A DNA stretch of 64,000 nt from Pseudomonadota bacterium (GCA_021805565.1 JAJZFA010000022.1:1-64000); one strand, 5' to 3'. Shown: positions 43,412 through 52,493, counted from the first letter of the stretch. The notes: generated by a model from the sequence alone, not told the origin. Translations and numbers: made by a program.

Positions 43412-44704
43412 CTACCGGCCCGCCAGATAAACCGCCGGCGGCGACGCGGCGATCGCTCCATCGCCCGATGGGGTGTGCGGCGATGGTTCGGCCTCCCGGT
43501 CTGGGCCATCGCGCGGCGGCGATCCGGGAATAATTCCGTTCGGTTCGTCACCCGGCGAGCGAGGTCCAGACTCCGGTGCGCCGGGGCCAGTGGCCGCGGG
43601 TGGCGTGCCGGCGGGAAGCCACGGCGGCAGAAACGGCGGGGAAACGTCGCCCGGTCCACGCGGGCCAGACTTTCCCGCAACCGGCTTCGGCTGCGCCCGG
43701 AAGTTGGTATAGGCCACCCCGGTCGCGATAAATGCGCCATCGGTCCCGCGCCGCAGCGATACGATCGCATTACGAAACTCCGGCCCGCTGCCATGCACGT
43801 CTGGCCCAGCGGCGAATCGCTGGCCGGTGGTCAGCGTCACCCCGTCGGGGTCCACTTTCACGAATCCTTGCACCACCACGCGGTCGGCCGCGGGGCCGAA
43901 ATACGCGACCGGATTCTCTGCCAGCGTGTCGCCACCGAGCGCCGTGACCTCAGCCCAGCCGTCCTGATATTTGCCAAGGATGGAAACAAAGGCGCCGGTG
44001 CGGATGATTCCGGCCGCCGGCCCGTGCAGAATCAGGCCGCCGATCCGGGTGACAGCGCCGTCGCGCATCGCCTGGCCCCGCACGGCCACCATTCCGGGGC
44101 GGGCCCGGTCCAGGCGACTGGCGGCGATCGTTCCGTCAGGCTGCCGCAAGCCGCTGATCGAGGTCCAACTGCCGGCCCCGAAGCGGCCCGCCACCCATGT
44201 CGTGGGCAAAATCGACACGCGCTGGCCCGCGACAATGATCGTATCGGCATGCGCGTCGATCGACTCGATCGGGCCTGTCACCTCATACCGGACCGCGATC
44301 GTCCGCGCCTGTAACGGGGAATCCGGCGCATCCAGCCGGCGGCCGGCCTCGATCGCGACCAGTTGGCCCGCCCGCAGTTGGCCAGCCGTCGCGGACGCGC
44401 CATCGATCGTGACCGGAACCGATTTATCGATGCGGACTTCCTGTCCGTCCACACAGACCGAGGCAAATCCCGTCACCACGCCGACAATACCGGTGCCGCC
44501 AATCCCCCGCTCCACCGTGCGCACCCGCACCGCGCCGCCGGTACCGCCGATCCCGCGTTCGGCCAGCACCGAACCGCCATTGGGGCCAACCCGGCACACC
44601 GCGTCCGGCTGCACCACTGCGACGTCCAGCGGCGGCGGATGTGGCACCGGGCCGGCGCAGGCAGTCAGGCCCGCCAGCAGCAGAATGGCGGCAAACCCCT
44701 TCAT
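43412..44704 (-). CDS. DUF5666-type lipoprotein with proline-rich tail
   Basis: 430 aa. The start MKGFAAILLLAGLTACAG is a lipoprotein signal with lipobox LTAC. Several beta-domain repeats of the DUF5666 sort follow (for example VTGPIESIDAHADTIIVAGQ, VVVQGFVKVDPDGVTLTTGQ), then a low-complexity Pro/Gly-rich tail from about 350. Short duplicated ERGIGGTG blocks occur near the N-terminus. Function unknown. It lies just upstream of lolA on the same strand (104 bp), an arrangement that may reflect joint need for lipoprotein sorting. Confidence 0.8.
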   Translation of the reverse strand: MKGFAAILLLAGLTACAGPVPHPPPLDVAVVQPDAVCRVGPNGGSVLAERGIGGTGGAVRVRTVERGIGGTGIVGVVTGFASVCVDGQEVRIDKSVPVTIDGASATAGQLRAGQLVAIEAGRRLDAPDSPLQARTIAVRYEVTGPIESIDAHADTIIVAGQRVSILPTTWVAGRFGAGSWTSISGLRQPDGTIAASRLDRARPGMVAVRGQAMRDGAVTRIGGLILHGPAAGIIRTGAFVSILGKYQDGWAEVTALGGDTLAENPVAYFGPAADRVVVQGFVKVDPDGVTLTTGQRFAAGPDVHGSGPEFRNAIVSLRRGTDGAFIATGVAYTNFRAQPKPVAGKSGPRGPGDVSPPFLPPWLPAGTPPAATGPGAPESGPRSPGDEPNGIIPGSPPRDGPDREAEPSPHTPSGDGAIAASPPAVYLAGR

Positions 44705-45110
44705 GCGCCGCCGCCGGCAAGCGATCGGCGCTGGCCCCATGCGCGCAGGCCAGAGCCACACCCGCGGACAGCAGGCCGACGATAGATAGCGCGCGATACC
44801 GCCCGGGCGGACGGATAGGGATGGGGCAACACCTTCGATCCTGCGGAAAAGTCCTGTAAACCGTCTATATCACACTATTATTCAGGAATCACACTATCAC
44901 GTGGGAAAAATACCCACAAATTAAGCCCATGCAACCAGCGGCCGCCGGAACCCCAAACAGATTAGCCGCCATGCACGGCGTCGTGCGCCCCTGCTAATGC
45001 GACAGCGCAATCCGATATAGTATTGCACCGCGGCAAGGCTTAGTCTGCTGCCGGATATGTCCTCTCGGCGCTTCCGGTTAACACGCGCCGCTGACGGAAA
45101 GGACCTGAAC
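44705..45110. promoter_or_regulatory. Divergent regulatory region (lipoprotein gene / DUF983 gene)
   Basis: A 406-bp gap without genes. An AT-rich core at 44855-44925 holds two copies of ATCACACTAT (44869-44878 and 44888-44897), 19 bp apart, and a small inverted repeat GTGGG-AAAAATA-CCCAC (44901-44917). The spacing near two helix turns suggests paired regulator sites. Confidence 0.45.
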
Positions 45111-45521
45111 ATGACTCCCGTTCCCTGGCAGCCCAACCTGCCGGACGCAGCAAGTCCCTGGCCGCACCCTTCCATCGCCACCGCGATCGGCCGTGGCCTG
45201 TTGGGCCGCTGCCCCGCCTGTGGCAAATCCCACCTGTTCAACGGCTTTCTTCGCATTGTCGCAGAATGCGCTGCCTGCCACGCCCCGCTTGGTTTGGCTC
45301 GGGCCGATGACGCTCCGCCCTATATCGTCATCCTGATCACCGGCCACGTTATCGTGCCGTTGGTGTTCATGGCCGATCGCATGGGCGAATCGCCGGTCTG
45401 GCTGTTGTCGGCGATCTTCCTGCCGCTGACGGCGTTCATGGCGATCGGTCTGCTGCGCCCCATCAAGGGTGGCACGGTAGGGTTGATGGTGACCCTGGAC
45501 ATGCTGAAAAGCGGCGCCTAG
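45111..45521 (+). CDS. DUF983 zinc-ribbon membrane protein
   Basis: 136 aa. The N-terminal zinc ribbon is GRCPACGKSHLFNGFLRIVAECAACH, followed by two transmembrane helices (IVILITGHVIVPLVFM and LLSAIFLPLTAFMAIGLL). This is the DUF983 layout of alphaproteobacteria; some relatives sit near cytochrome oxidase genes, but the function is not established. GGAAAGGACCTGAAC precedes the ATG. The UPF0262 gene starts six bases after its stop. Confidence 0.88.
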   Translation: MTPVPWQPNLPDAASPWPHPSIATAIGRGLLGRCPACGKSHLFNGFLRIVAECAACHAPLGLARADDAPPYIVILITGHVIVPLVFMADRMGESPVWLLSAIFLPLTAFMAIGLLRPIKGGTVGLMVTLDMLKSGA

Positions 45522-45526
45522 CGGAC

Positions 45527-46027
45527 ATGAACGGCCCAGGCAGCACCGCATCGCGGCTGGATCGCGTGGTCCTGGACGGCGAACCGCCCAATAACCTGTC
45601 GCCGTTCATCGAGGCGGACCGGGAACAGGCGGTCGCCGACCTGGCCGCCGCCAACCATTTCGCGCCGCTGATCGGCACCGCCGAACCGGGCCCCTATGCC
45701 CTGCATCTGTCCATTCTGGAAGGCCGGCTGATTTTCGACATCCGCGACATCGCCGGCACGCCTTTGACCGCCGTCGGCCTGGCGCTGGGTCCGTTCCGGC
45801 GGCTGGTGAAGGATTATCAACTGCTGGTCGATAGCCATATCCTGGCGGTGGAGGAAGGCCGCGAACAGCGCATCCAGGCCATCGACATGGGGCGCCGGGG
45901 CCTGCACAACGAAGGCGCCGAACTCATGACCCAGCGTCTGGCCGGCAAGATCGATATCGATTTCGACACCGCGCGCCGCCTGTTCACCCTGGTTTGCGTG
46001 CTACATCAACGAGTCTCATCGCGATGA
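45527..46027 (+). CDS. UPF0262 family protein
   Basis: 166 aa, no membrane segments. The N-terminal RLDRVVLDG, the FEADREQAVADLAAANHF-like block (here IEADREQAVADLAAANHF), the core LHLSILEGRLIFDIRD and the ending IDIDFDTARRLFTLVCVLH are characteristic of UPF0262, a family restricted largely to alphaproteobacteria and without known function. Its stop overlaps the mtnA start (ATGA). Confidence 0.9.
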   Translation: MNGPGSTASRLDRVVLDGEPPNNLSPFIEADREQAVADLAAANHFAPLIGTAEPGPYALHLSILEGRLIFDIRDIAGTPLTAVGLALGPFRRLVKDYQLLVDSHILAVEEGREQRIQAIDMGRRGLHNEGAELMTQRLAGKIDIDFDTARRLFTLVCVLHQRVSSR

Positions 46028-47112
46028 AAATCGACGGCATCCCTTACCGCACCGTATGGCTCGACGCCGGCGATCGCTGGTCGGTCCACATCCTGGACCA
46101 GACCCGCTTGCCCTGGTCGCTGGATGTCGTGCGCCTGACCACCCGCGACGAAGCCGCGCACGCCATCAAATCGATGCAAATCCGCGGCGCGCCGCTGATC
46201 GGCGCCGTCGCCGCCTATGGGCTGTGCCTCGCCTTGCGGGCCGATCCCTCCACCGAGGCGATGGAGAGCGATGCCGCATTGCTCAACGCAACACGCCCGA
46301 CCGCGGTGAATTTGCGCTGGGCGCTGGACCGGATGCTGACCCGCCTGCGCAATACCCCGGCGGCGGAACGGGTTGCCACCGCCTATGCCGAAGCAGCGCT
46401 GATCGCCGATGAGGATGCCGAACGGAACGAAACGATCGGCCGGTTCGGCCTGCCGCTGATACAGACGGCGGTCAGACCGGGCCGTCCGGTGAACATACTG
46501 ACCCATTGCAACGCCGGCTGGCTTGCCACGGTGGATTGGGGCACGGCACTGGCGCCGATCTATACCGCGTTCAATGCCGGACTCGACCTGCATGTATGGG
46601 TCGATGAAACCCGCCCGCGCAACCAGGGTGCCGCGCTGACCGCGTGGGAACTCGGCAAGCACGGCGTGCCGCACACCGTCGTGGCGGACAACGCCGGCGG
46701 CCATTTCATGCAGCACGGCATGGTCGATCTCGTCATCGTCGGCGCCGACCGGGTATCGCGCACCGGCGACGCCGCCAACAAGATCGGTACGTATCTCAAG
46801 GCGCTGGCGGCGCACGACAATAACGTGCCGTTCTGGGTGGCGGTGCCGTCGTCCACCATCGACTGGATGCTGTCGGATGGCGTCGCGGACATCCCGATCG
46901 AGGAACGTGCCGCGTCCGAAGTCACCGACATGACCGGGCGCCTGCCGGATGGGTCCATCGCCACGATGCGGATTGTCGCCGACGGCAGCCCGGCCGCCAA
47001 TCCGGCGTTCGATGTGACCCCCGCCCGATTGATAACCGGCCTGATCACCGAACGCGGCCTGTGTCCGGCAACGGCGGATGGGTTGTTGGGTTTGTTCCCG
47101 GAACGGCGGTAA
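46024..47112 (+). CDS. mtnA: S-methyl-5-thioribose-1-phosphate isomerase
   Basis: 362 aa. Family motifs: QIRGAPLIGAVAAYG, the catalytic cysteine in LTHCNAGWLATVDWGTAL, VDETRPRNQGAALTAWEL and the catalytic aspartate in VIVGADRVSRTGDAANKIG. It isomerises methylthioribose-1-phosphate to the ribulose form in methionine salvage. No mtnK, mtnP or other salvage gene is nearby. Translationally coupled to UPF0262. Confidence 0.95.
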   Translation: MKIDGIPYRTVWLDAGDRWSVHILDQTRLPWSLDVVRLTTRDEAAHAIKSMQIRGAPLIGAVAAYGLCLALRADPSTEAMESDAALLNATRPTAVNLRWALDRMLTRLRNTPAAERVATAYAEAALIADEDAERNETIGRFGLPLIQTAVRPGRPVNILTHCNAGWLATVDWGTALAPIYTAFNAGLDLHVWVDETRPRNQGAALTAWELGKHGVPHTVVADNAGGHFMQHGMVDLVIVGADRVSRTGDAANKIGTYLKALAAHDNNVPFWVAVPSSTIDWMLSDGVADIPIEERAASEVTDMTGRLPDGSIATMRIVADGSPAANPAFDVTPARLITGLITERGLCPATADGLLGLFPERR

Positions 47113-47289
47113 GATCGCCGGCTTCGAGATTCGTCCCCAGCGCCGGATTTAGATACGGGAAACGATCGGCGTTAGCGGGTAGGAGAGGTATACACGCTAA
47201 CTCCGAACATACCCGATCGCTGGGCGATCGGTAAGTCGTCTGTTAAGCGATTGGGATAGGACACGCCTCCGCGCCAAACGACGCGGCGA
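47113..47289. other. Intergenic region with two short inverted repeats
   Basis: GTTAGCG/CGCTAAC (47171-47177 and 47195-47201) and CCGATCGC-TGG-GCGATCGG (47213-47231). The second could act as a transcript end between the convergent mtnA and nitrilase-like genes, but there is no T-run. Confidence 0.45.
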
Positions 47290-48078
47290 TTAAACCGACG
47301 TGTTAAAAACCATCAGGCGGCCTATGCCTGGAGTAAGCGTGTTGGATGGCAGGATGCGGGTTGTTGCTGCACCCAACGGTGGACCATTTTGCGTCGTTAC
47401 CCGCCAGGCAGTCGCACCATTCACACCTTTGCCGCCCAGATCGCAATGAATATAAACTCCGCCCGTCCTGGCCTGAGCCGAAGGGGTTCCCATCGCATTC
47501 GATCCGCTAATCTGCACGTGAATATCCGGATTGGCCAAGTGGTTGGTTGCCAGATAACTGCCCAACCGGTTATTATTAAAGTCCATACAGACATCGAGCC
47601 CGATCGTAATTCCAGCAATCGTAACGACGGGCACACCCTTCCCGTTATCGTCTTTCGACCGAAAACTGCCGTTAAGCGCGTAAACTCCGTCATCGTCGGA
47701 TTTATAAAGTTTTTTGACGATCTGGCCATTTAGAAGAATTGGGCAAACGTTATATGTATCTTTGAAGATCGTTCCTTTTTTATAGGCAATCGTTCCGGCA
47801 ATCAACAAAAGCTCCGGAACCAATGCACTGACAGCTTGCAGACGGCGATAGATGCCGTGTTTATTGTCGCGTGAAACCAGCCCGGCGCCAGCGTTAAAAA
47901 AATACTCCGGGACAACCAACATGCGGGTAAAATTGCCACCCGCTGTACGCCCCATGATTTTGAGTTGAGTATCCGCGATCAGGGCCACACTCTCAAAGTT
48001 GTCGCCACGGGCAGTGATACCAGAGGCACCGAGACTTGTATCGCTCATTGTCCAACATGCGGTATACAAATTCGGCAT
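47290..48078 (-). CDS. Nitrilase-superfamily (carbon-nitrogen hydrolase) protein, divergent
   Basis: 262 aa. The Glu-Lys-Cys triad can be traced: E58 in MLVVPEYFF, a lysine in IVKKLYKS (about 122-126) and C164 in GLDVCMDFNNNRLG. The rest is divergent from standard amidases, with YNVCPILLNGQIV and VHVQISGSNAM-like strands (here IHVQISGSNAM). The start may be this ATG or the one ten codons later. It has no operon partners, sits in lower-GC DNA next to a foldback element, and was probably acquired. Substrate unknown. Confidence 0.7.
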   Translation of the reverse strand: MPNLYTACWTMSDTSLGASGITARGDNFESVALIADTQLKIMGRTAGGNFTRMLVVPEYFFNAGAGLVSRDNKHGIYRRLQAVSALVPELLLIAGTIAYKKGTIFKDTYNVCPILLNGQIVKKLYKSDDDGVYALNGSFRSKDDNGKGVPVVTIAGITIGLDVCMDFNNNRLGSYLATNHLANPDIHVQISGSNAMGTPSAQARTGGVYIHCDLGGKGVNGATAWRVTTQNGPPLGAATTRILPSNTLTPGIGRLMVFNTSV

Positions 48079-48541
48079 CTTACGCTCACATGCTTAGTTG
48101 TTACTGGTGGATCACCAACAAGCAGATTACCAATCGGTCAGACGGGTGTAAAGGACAATCGATGAATTTTTCTCGCTTAGACAACGCTGGCAAATAAGGG
48201 CGTCAGCACGCCAGAAAATTACCCTGCAAAACATGAGCTTAGGGCTTGTTAGACGCTGCCGTTTGTAGCGGTTATTGTCGAGCAAGCCCTTAGGCCATGG
48301 TCAACAATGATCGCTTCGGATTGTGGCGTCGACCATGGCCTGGGTCTTTGTTTGAGCGGGCAGCTTTAACGGCGTGCTGACGCACTTATTGCCGATGCTG
48401 TCTTTATATTACAAAATCAAGTATTGTCGAACGCCCCGATTTCTCGCATGACCAGCCAAATTTAGAACGCCGGATAAAGGCCCAAAGCCGGGTTGGACTG
48501 GCATGAAACTAGCTTTGACGGCAGAGTAGTCGCTCAACGGG
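48079..48541. other. Gene-free region carrying a foldback element
   Basis: No open frame resembles a protein. The main content is the 205-bp inverted-repeat element described separately. A hairpin-like GGTG-GAT-CACC with flanking TTGTT/AACAA lies near 48098-48118. Confidence 0.5.
48189..48393. mobile_element. MITE-like foldback element, 205 bp
   Basis: The ends form a terminal inverted repeat of 24 and 23 bp: 48189-48212 against 48371-48393, identical except for one indel and one mismatch, with GCGTCAGCACGCC perfectly shared. Inside are two adjacent hairpins: 48241-48250 with 48281-48290 (9 of 10 pairs) and 48292-48302 with 48331-48341 (AGGCCATGGTC, perfect). It encodes no protein. A non-autonomous transposon fits best; a structured RNA is the alternative. 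No clear target duplication was found. Confidence 0.65.
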
Positions 48542-49294
48542 TTACATCGCCAGATAGCCGCCATCGACATAAAGTTCCGCGCCTGTAACATACGAGGCTT
48601 CATCCGACGCCAGAAACAAAATGGCGTTGGCGACTTCGTCCACCTCCCCGGTGCGACCCAGCGGCACCGATTTCAGCATTTTGGCGCGGACGACAGGGTC
48701 CGCCGTGGCACCCGATGTGCGCATCGGCGGCATCAGGCCTGGATGCACGGAATTGCAACGAATACGGTCCTTGCCGAACTGCACGGCGGTCGATTTCGTC
48801 ATGATCCGCACGGCACCCTTCGCGGCGTTATAGCTCATGTGAACGAAGCTTTGGCCCACCACGCCGGAAATCGACGACAGATTGACAATCGAACCGCCAC
48901 CATTGCGTTGCATGGCCGGAACGGCGGCGGCGGTCCCCAGAAAGACACCGGTGCCGTTGACCGCCATCACCCGGTCCCAAAGCCCGGAATCGAGCAGATC
49001 GTTGGTCGCGCTGCCGCTGATCCCCGCATTATTGACCAGGATATCGAGCTTGCCGAAGGCCGCGACGGTCGCCCGCACCACATCTTTCCAGCCGGCCTCA
49101 TCGGTCACGTCCAAAGCCATGAACATCGCCGTCCCACCCGCCGCCTCGATACTGGCCACGACCGCTCGGCCTTCGTCTTGCAACATGTCGGCGACCACGA
49201 CCTTCGCCCCTTCCCGGCCGAAACGGCGAGCCGTCGCGGCCCCCATGCCAGACGCCGCACCAGAGACGATGGCAACCTTGTCCATCAGACGCAT
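48542..49294 (-). CDS. Short-chain dehydrogenase/reductase (SDR)
   Basis: 250 aa classical SDR: SGAASGMGAA cofactor loop (11-20), NNAGISG, the catalytic serine in VNLSSISGVVG, YNAAKGAV with Tyr and Lys, and DGGYLAM at the end. The ATG with AAAGGGAAAACAGTC upstream is chosen; longer frames have no ribosome site. Substrate unknown. Divergent from the LLM oxidoreductase gene. Confidence 0.92.
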   Translation of the reverse strand: MRLMDKVAIVSGAASGMGAATARRFGREGAKVVVADMLQDEGRAVVASIEAAGGTAMFMALDVTDEAGWKDVVRATVAAFGKLDILVNNAGISGSATNDLLDSGLWDRVMAVNGTGVFLGTAAAVPAMQRNGGGSIVNLSSISGVVGQSFVHMSYNAAKGAVRIMTKSTAVQFGKDRIRCNSVHPGLMPPMRTSGATADPVVRAKMLKSVPLGRTGEVDEVANAILFLASDEASYVTGAELYVDGGYLAM

Positions 49295-49548
49295 GACTGT
49301 TTTCCCTTTCCCAGCTATCGCCACGACCCTGCCATCGCCGGCTGGCCTTGGCCACCGGGCCGGCAGACAACGCCCCGCCAGAGGGCACGCGGCAGATGGC
49401 CCTGAATGCCGGTCTTCGCCGATCCGGCGCATCGCGCCAGCCAACAGGCATTTGCACCCGTTCCCCGGCCGGCGATAATAATCGTCGCTCCCGCGGCCAT
49501 GGACAACCGACGCAAATCCTGCACCGATACCGCCGGAGGACACGCACG

Positions 49549-50373
49549 ATGAAACTCGGTATTCACCTGCCCCATATCGGCCGCAAGGCCGGACCCGACA
49601 GCATCCGCCGCACCGCTGTCCAGGCGGAGGACCTTGGCTTCGACGACGTCTGGGTCAGCGAACATATCATCGTCCCCAAGGACGCCGCCTACCCGCCGTC
49701 GGCCAATTTCTGGGATCCGGTGCTGACCTTAACCTGGGCGGCGGCGGCGACCAAGCGCGTCCGCCTCGGCACATCGGTTCTGGTACTGCCGCTGCGCCAT
49801 CCGCTGCCGCTGGCCAAGGAGCTGGCGACATTGCAGAACCTGTCCGGCGGCCGCCTGATCCTGGGTGCCGGGGTCGGCTGGCTGGAGGCGGAGTTCGATG
49901 CCCTTGGCGTGCCATTCAAGGAACGCGGACGGCGGATGGACGAAGGCATCGCCATGATGCGCTCGGTGTGGACGCAGGATCCGGTGACGTTCGCCAGCAA
50001 ATGGATTCCGGCGAGAATCGACAATATGCAGGCGCTGCCGCAACCGGTTGTGCCGATACCGGTCTGGATCGGTGGATCGTCCGACGCGGCGATCGCCCGG
50101 GCGCTGCGGCTGGATGGCTGGCACGGTAGCCGGGTCAACGCGGATCAGGCGGCGGCGGTCGTGAAACGCCTGCGCACCGGACGCCCGGATGAGGATTTCA
50201 CCATCTCGATCCGCGTGACCTGCAACGCCAACACCGTGGCGGCCATGCGCGACGCCCTTGGCGCCTACAGCGATGCCGGCATTCAGCACGTGATGGCCGC
50301 GCCGGAAGACCGCGACATCGAAACCTATCTTGCGACGGCCGAGGCGTTTTACCGAGCGGGCGAGGGTTTATAG
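49549..50373 (+). CDS. LLM class oxidoreductase (luciferase-like, F420/FMN type)
   Basis: 274 aa TIM-barrel protein. MKLGIHLPHIG at the start, VQAEDLGFDDVWVSEHI, WAAAATKRVRLGTSVLVLPLRHPLPLAKELATLQ and GRLILGAGVGWLEAEFDALG are the hallmarks of the TIGR03619-type group of luciferase-like oxidoreductases. Whether it uses F420 or FMN cannot be decided from sequence alone. GGAGGACACGCACG precedes the ATG. Confidence 0.9.
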   Translation: MKLGIHLPHIGRKAGPDSIRRTAVQAEDLGFDDVWVSEHIIVPKDAAYPPSANFWDPVLTLTWAAAATKRVRLGTSVLVLPLRHPLPLAKELATLQNLSGGRLILGAGVGWLEAEFDALGVPFKERGRRMDEGIAMMRSVWTQDPVTFASKWIPARIDNMQALPQPVVPIPVWIGGSSDAAIARALRLDGWHGSRVNADQAAAVVKRLRTGRPDEDFTISIRVTCNANTVAAMRDALGAYSDAGIQHVMAAPEDRDIETYLATAEAFYRAGEGL

Positions 50374-50441
50374 CGCGCGCGGGGGCGAACCGCCGATATC
50401 GTCCTTGCCGGTCATCGTTCGGCCTGATACCGCTAGATCCC

Positions 50442-51212
50442 ATGTACCGGCTTCTGTTTTTTGTCTTTGTGTGCAGTCTGACCGGAGGTCATTCCGTCTG
50501 GGGCCAGACTGGGAAAGTGCCGGCCTGCACCCTGCCGCCAGCCCTGATGACGCCGTCGGCACCGCTGGCGGCCACCGCCGCCGCGTTGACCGCCAGAAAC
50601 GCCCTCGACATCCTCGCATTGGGATCCGGTTCGATGGTTGGACCCGGCGCACCGGCCGCTCATGGGCCGGTCCACCAGACCCAGGATGAGACGTTTCCAT
50701 ACCGTATGGAAGACGCGCTGCGGGCACTACGTCCGGAGATCGCGATCCATCTGACCGTGAAAGGCGGGCGCGACATGACCGCCGCGACGATGCTGTCCGT
50801 GCTGCGGCGGGAACTCGCCGGTCATCATTACGATCTTGTCCTGTGGCAGACCGGCACCGTCGAAGCGGTTCACGGCCTGTTGCCGGAAGACCTGCGCGTC
50901 GCGTTGCGGGCCGGTGCCGCCGCGACGAACGGCGCCGCCGCCGATCTGGTGCTGATCGATCCGCAGTTCAGCCATTTCTTGCGGGCCAACGCCGACCTGG
51001 AGTCCTATGAAACGGTCCTGCTGCAAATGACCGGCACACCGGCCGTCACGTTATTTCACCGGTTCGATCTGACCCAGCTATGGACGACCAGCGGGCAAAT
51101 CGATCTGGAACGGGCCAGCCTTAATGAGCGCGGGAAAGCGATGGCGTTTCAAAACGATTGCCTTGGCCAGGCACTGGCCCGGTACGTGCTGACAGGGGCC
51201 GGGCAGCGCTGA
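50442..51212 (+). CDS. Exported SGNH-hydrolase-like protein of unknown function
   Basis: 256 aa with a signal peptide ending near VWGQ. The fold pattern is SGNH-like: LDILALGSGSMVG where GDS is expected, a glycine in VKGGRDMTAAT (block II), and LVLWQTGTVEAV where the GxN block would be. The aspartate of GDS and the block III asparagine are replaced, and a clear DxxH end is lacking, although RASLNERGKAMAF follows. Activity is doubtful. It would act in the periplasm. No partner gene is evident. Confidence 0.65.
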   Translation: MYRLLFFVFVCSLTGGHSVWGQTGKVPACTLPPALMTPSAPLAATAAALTARNALDILALGSGSMVGPGAPAAHGPVHQTQDETFPYRMEDALRALRPEIAIHLTVKGGRDMTAATMLSVLRRELAGHHYDLVLWQTGTVEAVHGLLPEDLRVALRAGAAATNGAAADLVLIDPQFSHFLRANADLESYETVLLQMTGTPAVTLFHRFDLTQLWTTSGQIDLERASLNERGKAMAFQNDCLGQALARYVLTGAGQR

Positions 51213-51283
51213 CCTCGGGCCTGGGTATGGCCATGCGAGCGATTGTCCCGTTATGATCCAGCCACTACGAAACGGGGGAAACC

Positions 51284-52480
51284 ATGGATTACAACGCGGC
51301 TTTTGCCGGAATGAAAGTGATCGATCTCAGCGGCGGGGTGGCTGGCCCGTCCTGTGCGATGATGCTGGCACAGCACGGCGCGAACGTCATCAAGGTGGAA
51401 ACGCCGCATAACGGCGGCGACTGGTCGCGTATCCTCGGCCGCACATACGAAGATCACTCGGCGTTCTCGATCTACGGCACGCTGGGAAAGCGCAGCCTGG
51501 CGCTCGATCTCAAGACCCCGGAAGGCAAGGAAATCCTGTGGCGGCTGATAAGCGGCGCCGATGTGTTCATCGAGGGATTCCGGCCGGGCACCATCCAGCG
51601 CTACGGCTTCGGATACGATGCCGTCAGTGCGAAAGAACCTGGAATCATCTATTATTCGATCTCCGGCTTCGGCCAGACCGGGCCGCTCGCGGGGCGGCCG
51701 GCGATGGACCCGGTGTTGCAGGCGTTCACCGGTATCGTGACCGAAAACAAGGGCGAACACGATCTGCATCCGCATCGCATCGCCATTTCCCTGATCGACA
51801 TGTTCTCCGGCCTGCTGGGGTTTCAGGCCATCGCCACGTCGTTGTACGTGCGGCGCGAACAGGCGATCAAACAAGGCCGCTTCATCGAACTCAGCCTGAT
51901 GCAGGGCGGCGCGATGCTGGCGGTGATCCGCATGATCGCGAACTATCTGGAGCGCGGCACCACCCAACGCACCAGCATGCCGAACGGCGTGTTCAATACC
52001 GCCGACGGACAGATCAACATCACCATGATACGGCCGACCGACTGGCGGCCGTTCTGCGAGGCGATCGGTCAGATGTGGTTGGTTGACGACGCTCGTTTCG
52101 CCGCAACGCCGGACAGGGCCACGAACTTGGACGAACTTCTGGTGCTGTTGAAACCGATGCTCGCGGCTCGGACGACAGCGTGGCTGTCGGAGCGTCTGAC
52201 GGCAAACGGCATCATGAATGGCCGCGTCAACAGCTATGAAGAGTTCCTGCAGGAGGAACAGGTTCTGGCCAGCGGCATCATGGCGTGGCTGGCGCAACCG
52301 GGCGTGCCGGAACTGGTGCCAATGCCGAATATTCCCGGACTGCCGCCTTTCGAGAGCGGAACGAAACGGGCGCACGCGCCATCGCTGGGCGAACATAGCA
52401 GCGACGTGCTGGCCGAACACGGCTATGCGGCGGAGGAGATCAAGACCCTGTTCAGCAAAAAGGTGGTCGCCGGGCGATAA
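51284..52480 (+). CDS. CaiB/BaiF family CoA-transferase
   Basis: 398 aa class III CoA-transferase. Begins FAGMKVIDLSGGVAGPSCAM, has GKRSLALDLKTPEGKEI, FRPGTIQRYGFGYD, YYSISGFGQTGP, and the nucleophilic aspartate candidate D172 in ISLIDMFSGLLGFQA. It moves CoA between carboxylic acids, the acceptor being unknown. GGGGGAAACC precedes the ATG. The MFS gene follows after 13 bases, so import and activation of the same acid is a fair guess. Confidence 0.93.
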   Translation: MDYNAAFAGMKVIDLSGGVAGPSCAMMLAQHGANVIKVETPHNGGDWSRILGRTYEDHSAFSIYGTLGKRSLALDLKTPEGKEILWRLISGADVFIEGFRPGTIQRYGFGYDAVSAKEPGIIYYSISGFGQTGPLAGRPAMDPVLQAFTGIVTENKGEHDLHPHRIAISLIDMFSGLLGFQAIATSLYVRREQAIKQGRFIELSLMQGGAMLAVIRMIANYLERGTTQRTSMPNGVFNTADGQINITMIRPTDWRPFCEAIGQMWLVDDARFAATPDRATNLDELLVLLKPMLAARTTAWLSERLTANGIMNGRVNSYEEFLQEEQVLASGIMAWLAQPGVPELVPMPNIPGLPPFESGTKRAHAPSLGEHSSDVLAEHGYAAEEIKTLFSKKVVAGR

Positions 52481-52493
52481 CCCGGCCGTCGCG

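Noticed and set aside
47171-47201. Inverted GTTAGCG/CGCTAAC reminiscent of an integron attC site
   Set aside because: The arms are in the opposite order to attC and no integrase or cassette array is present.
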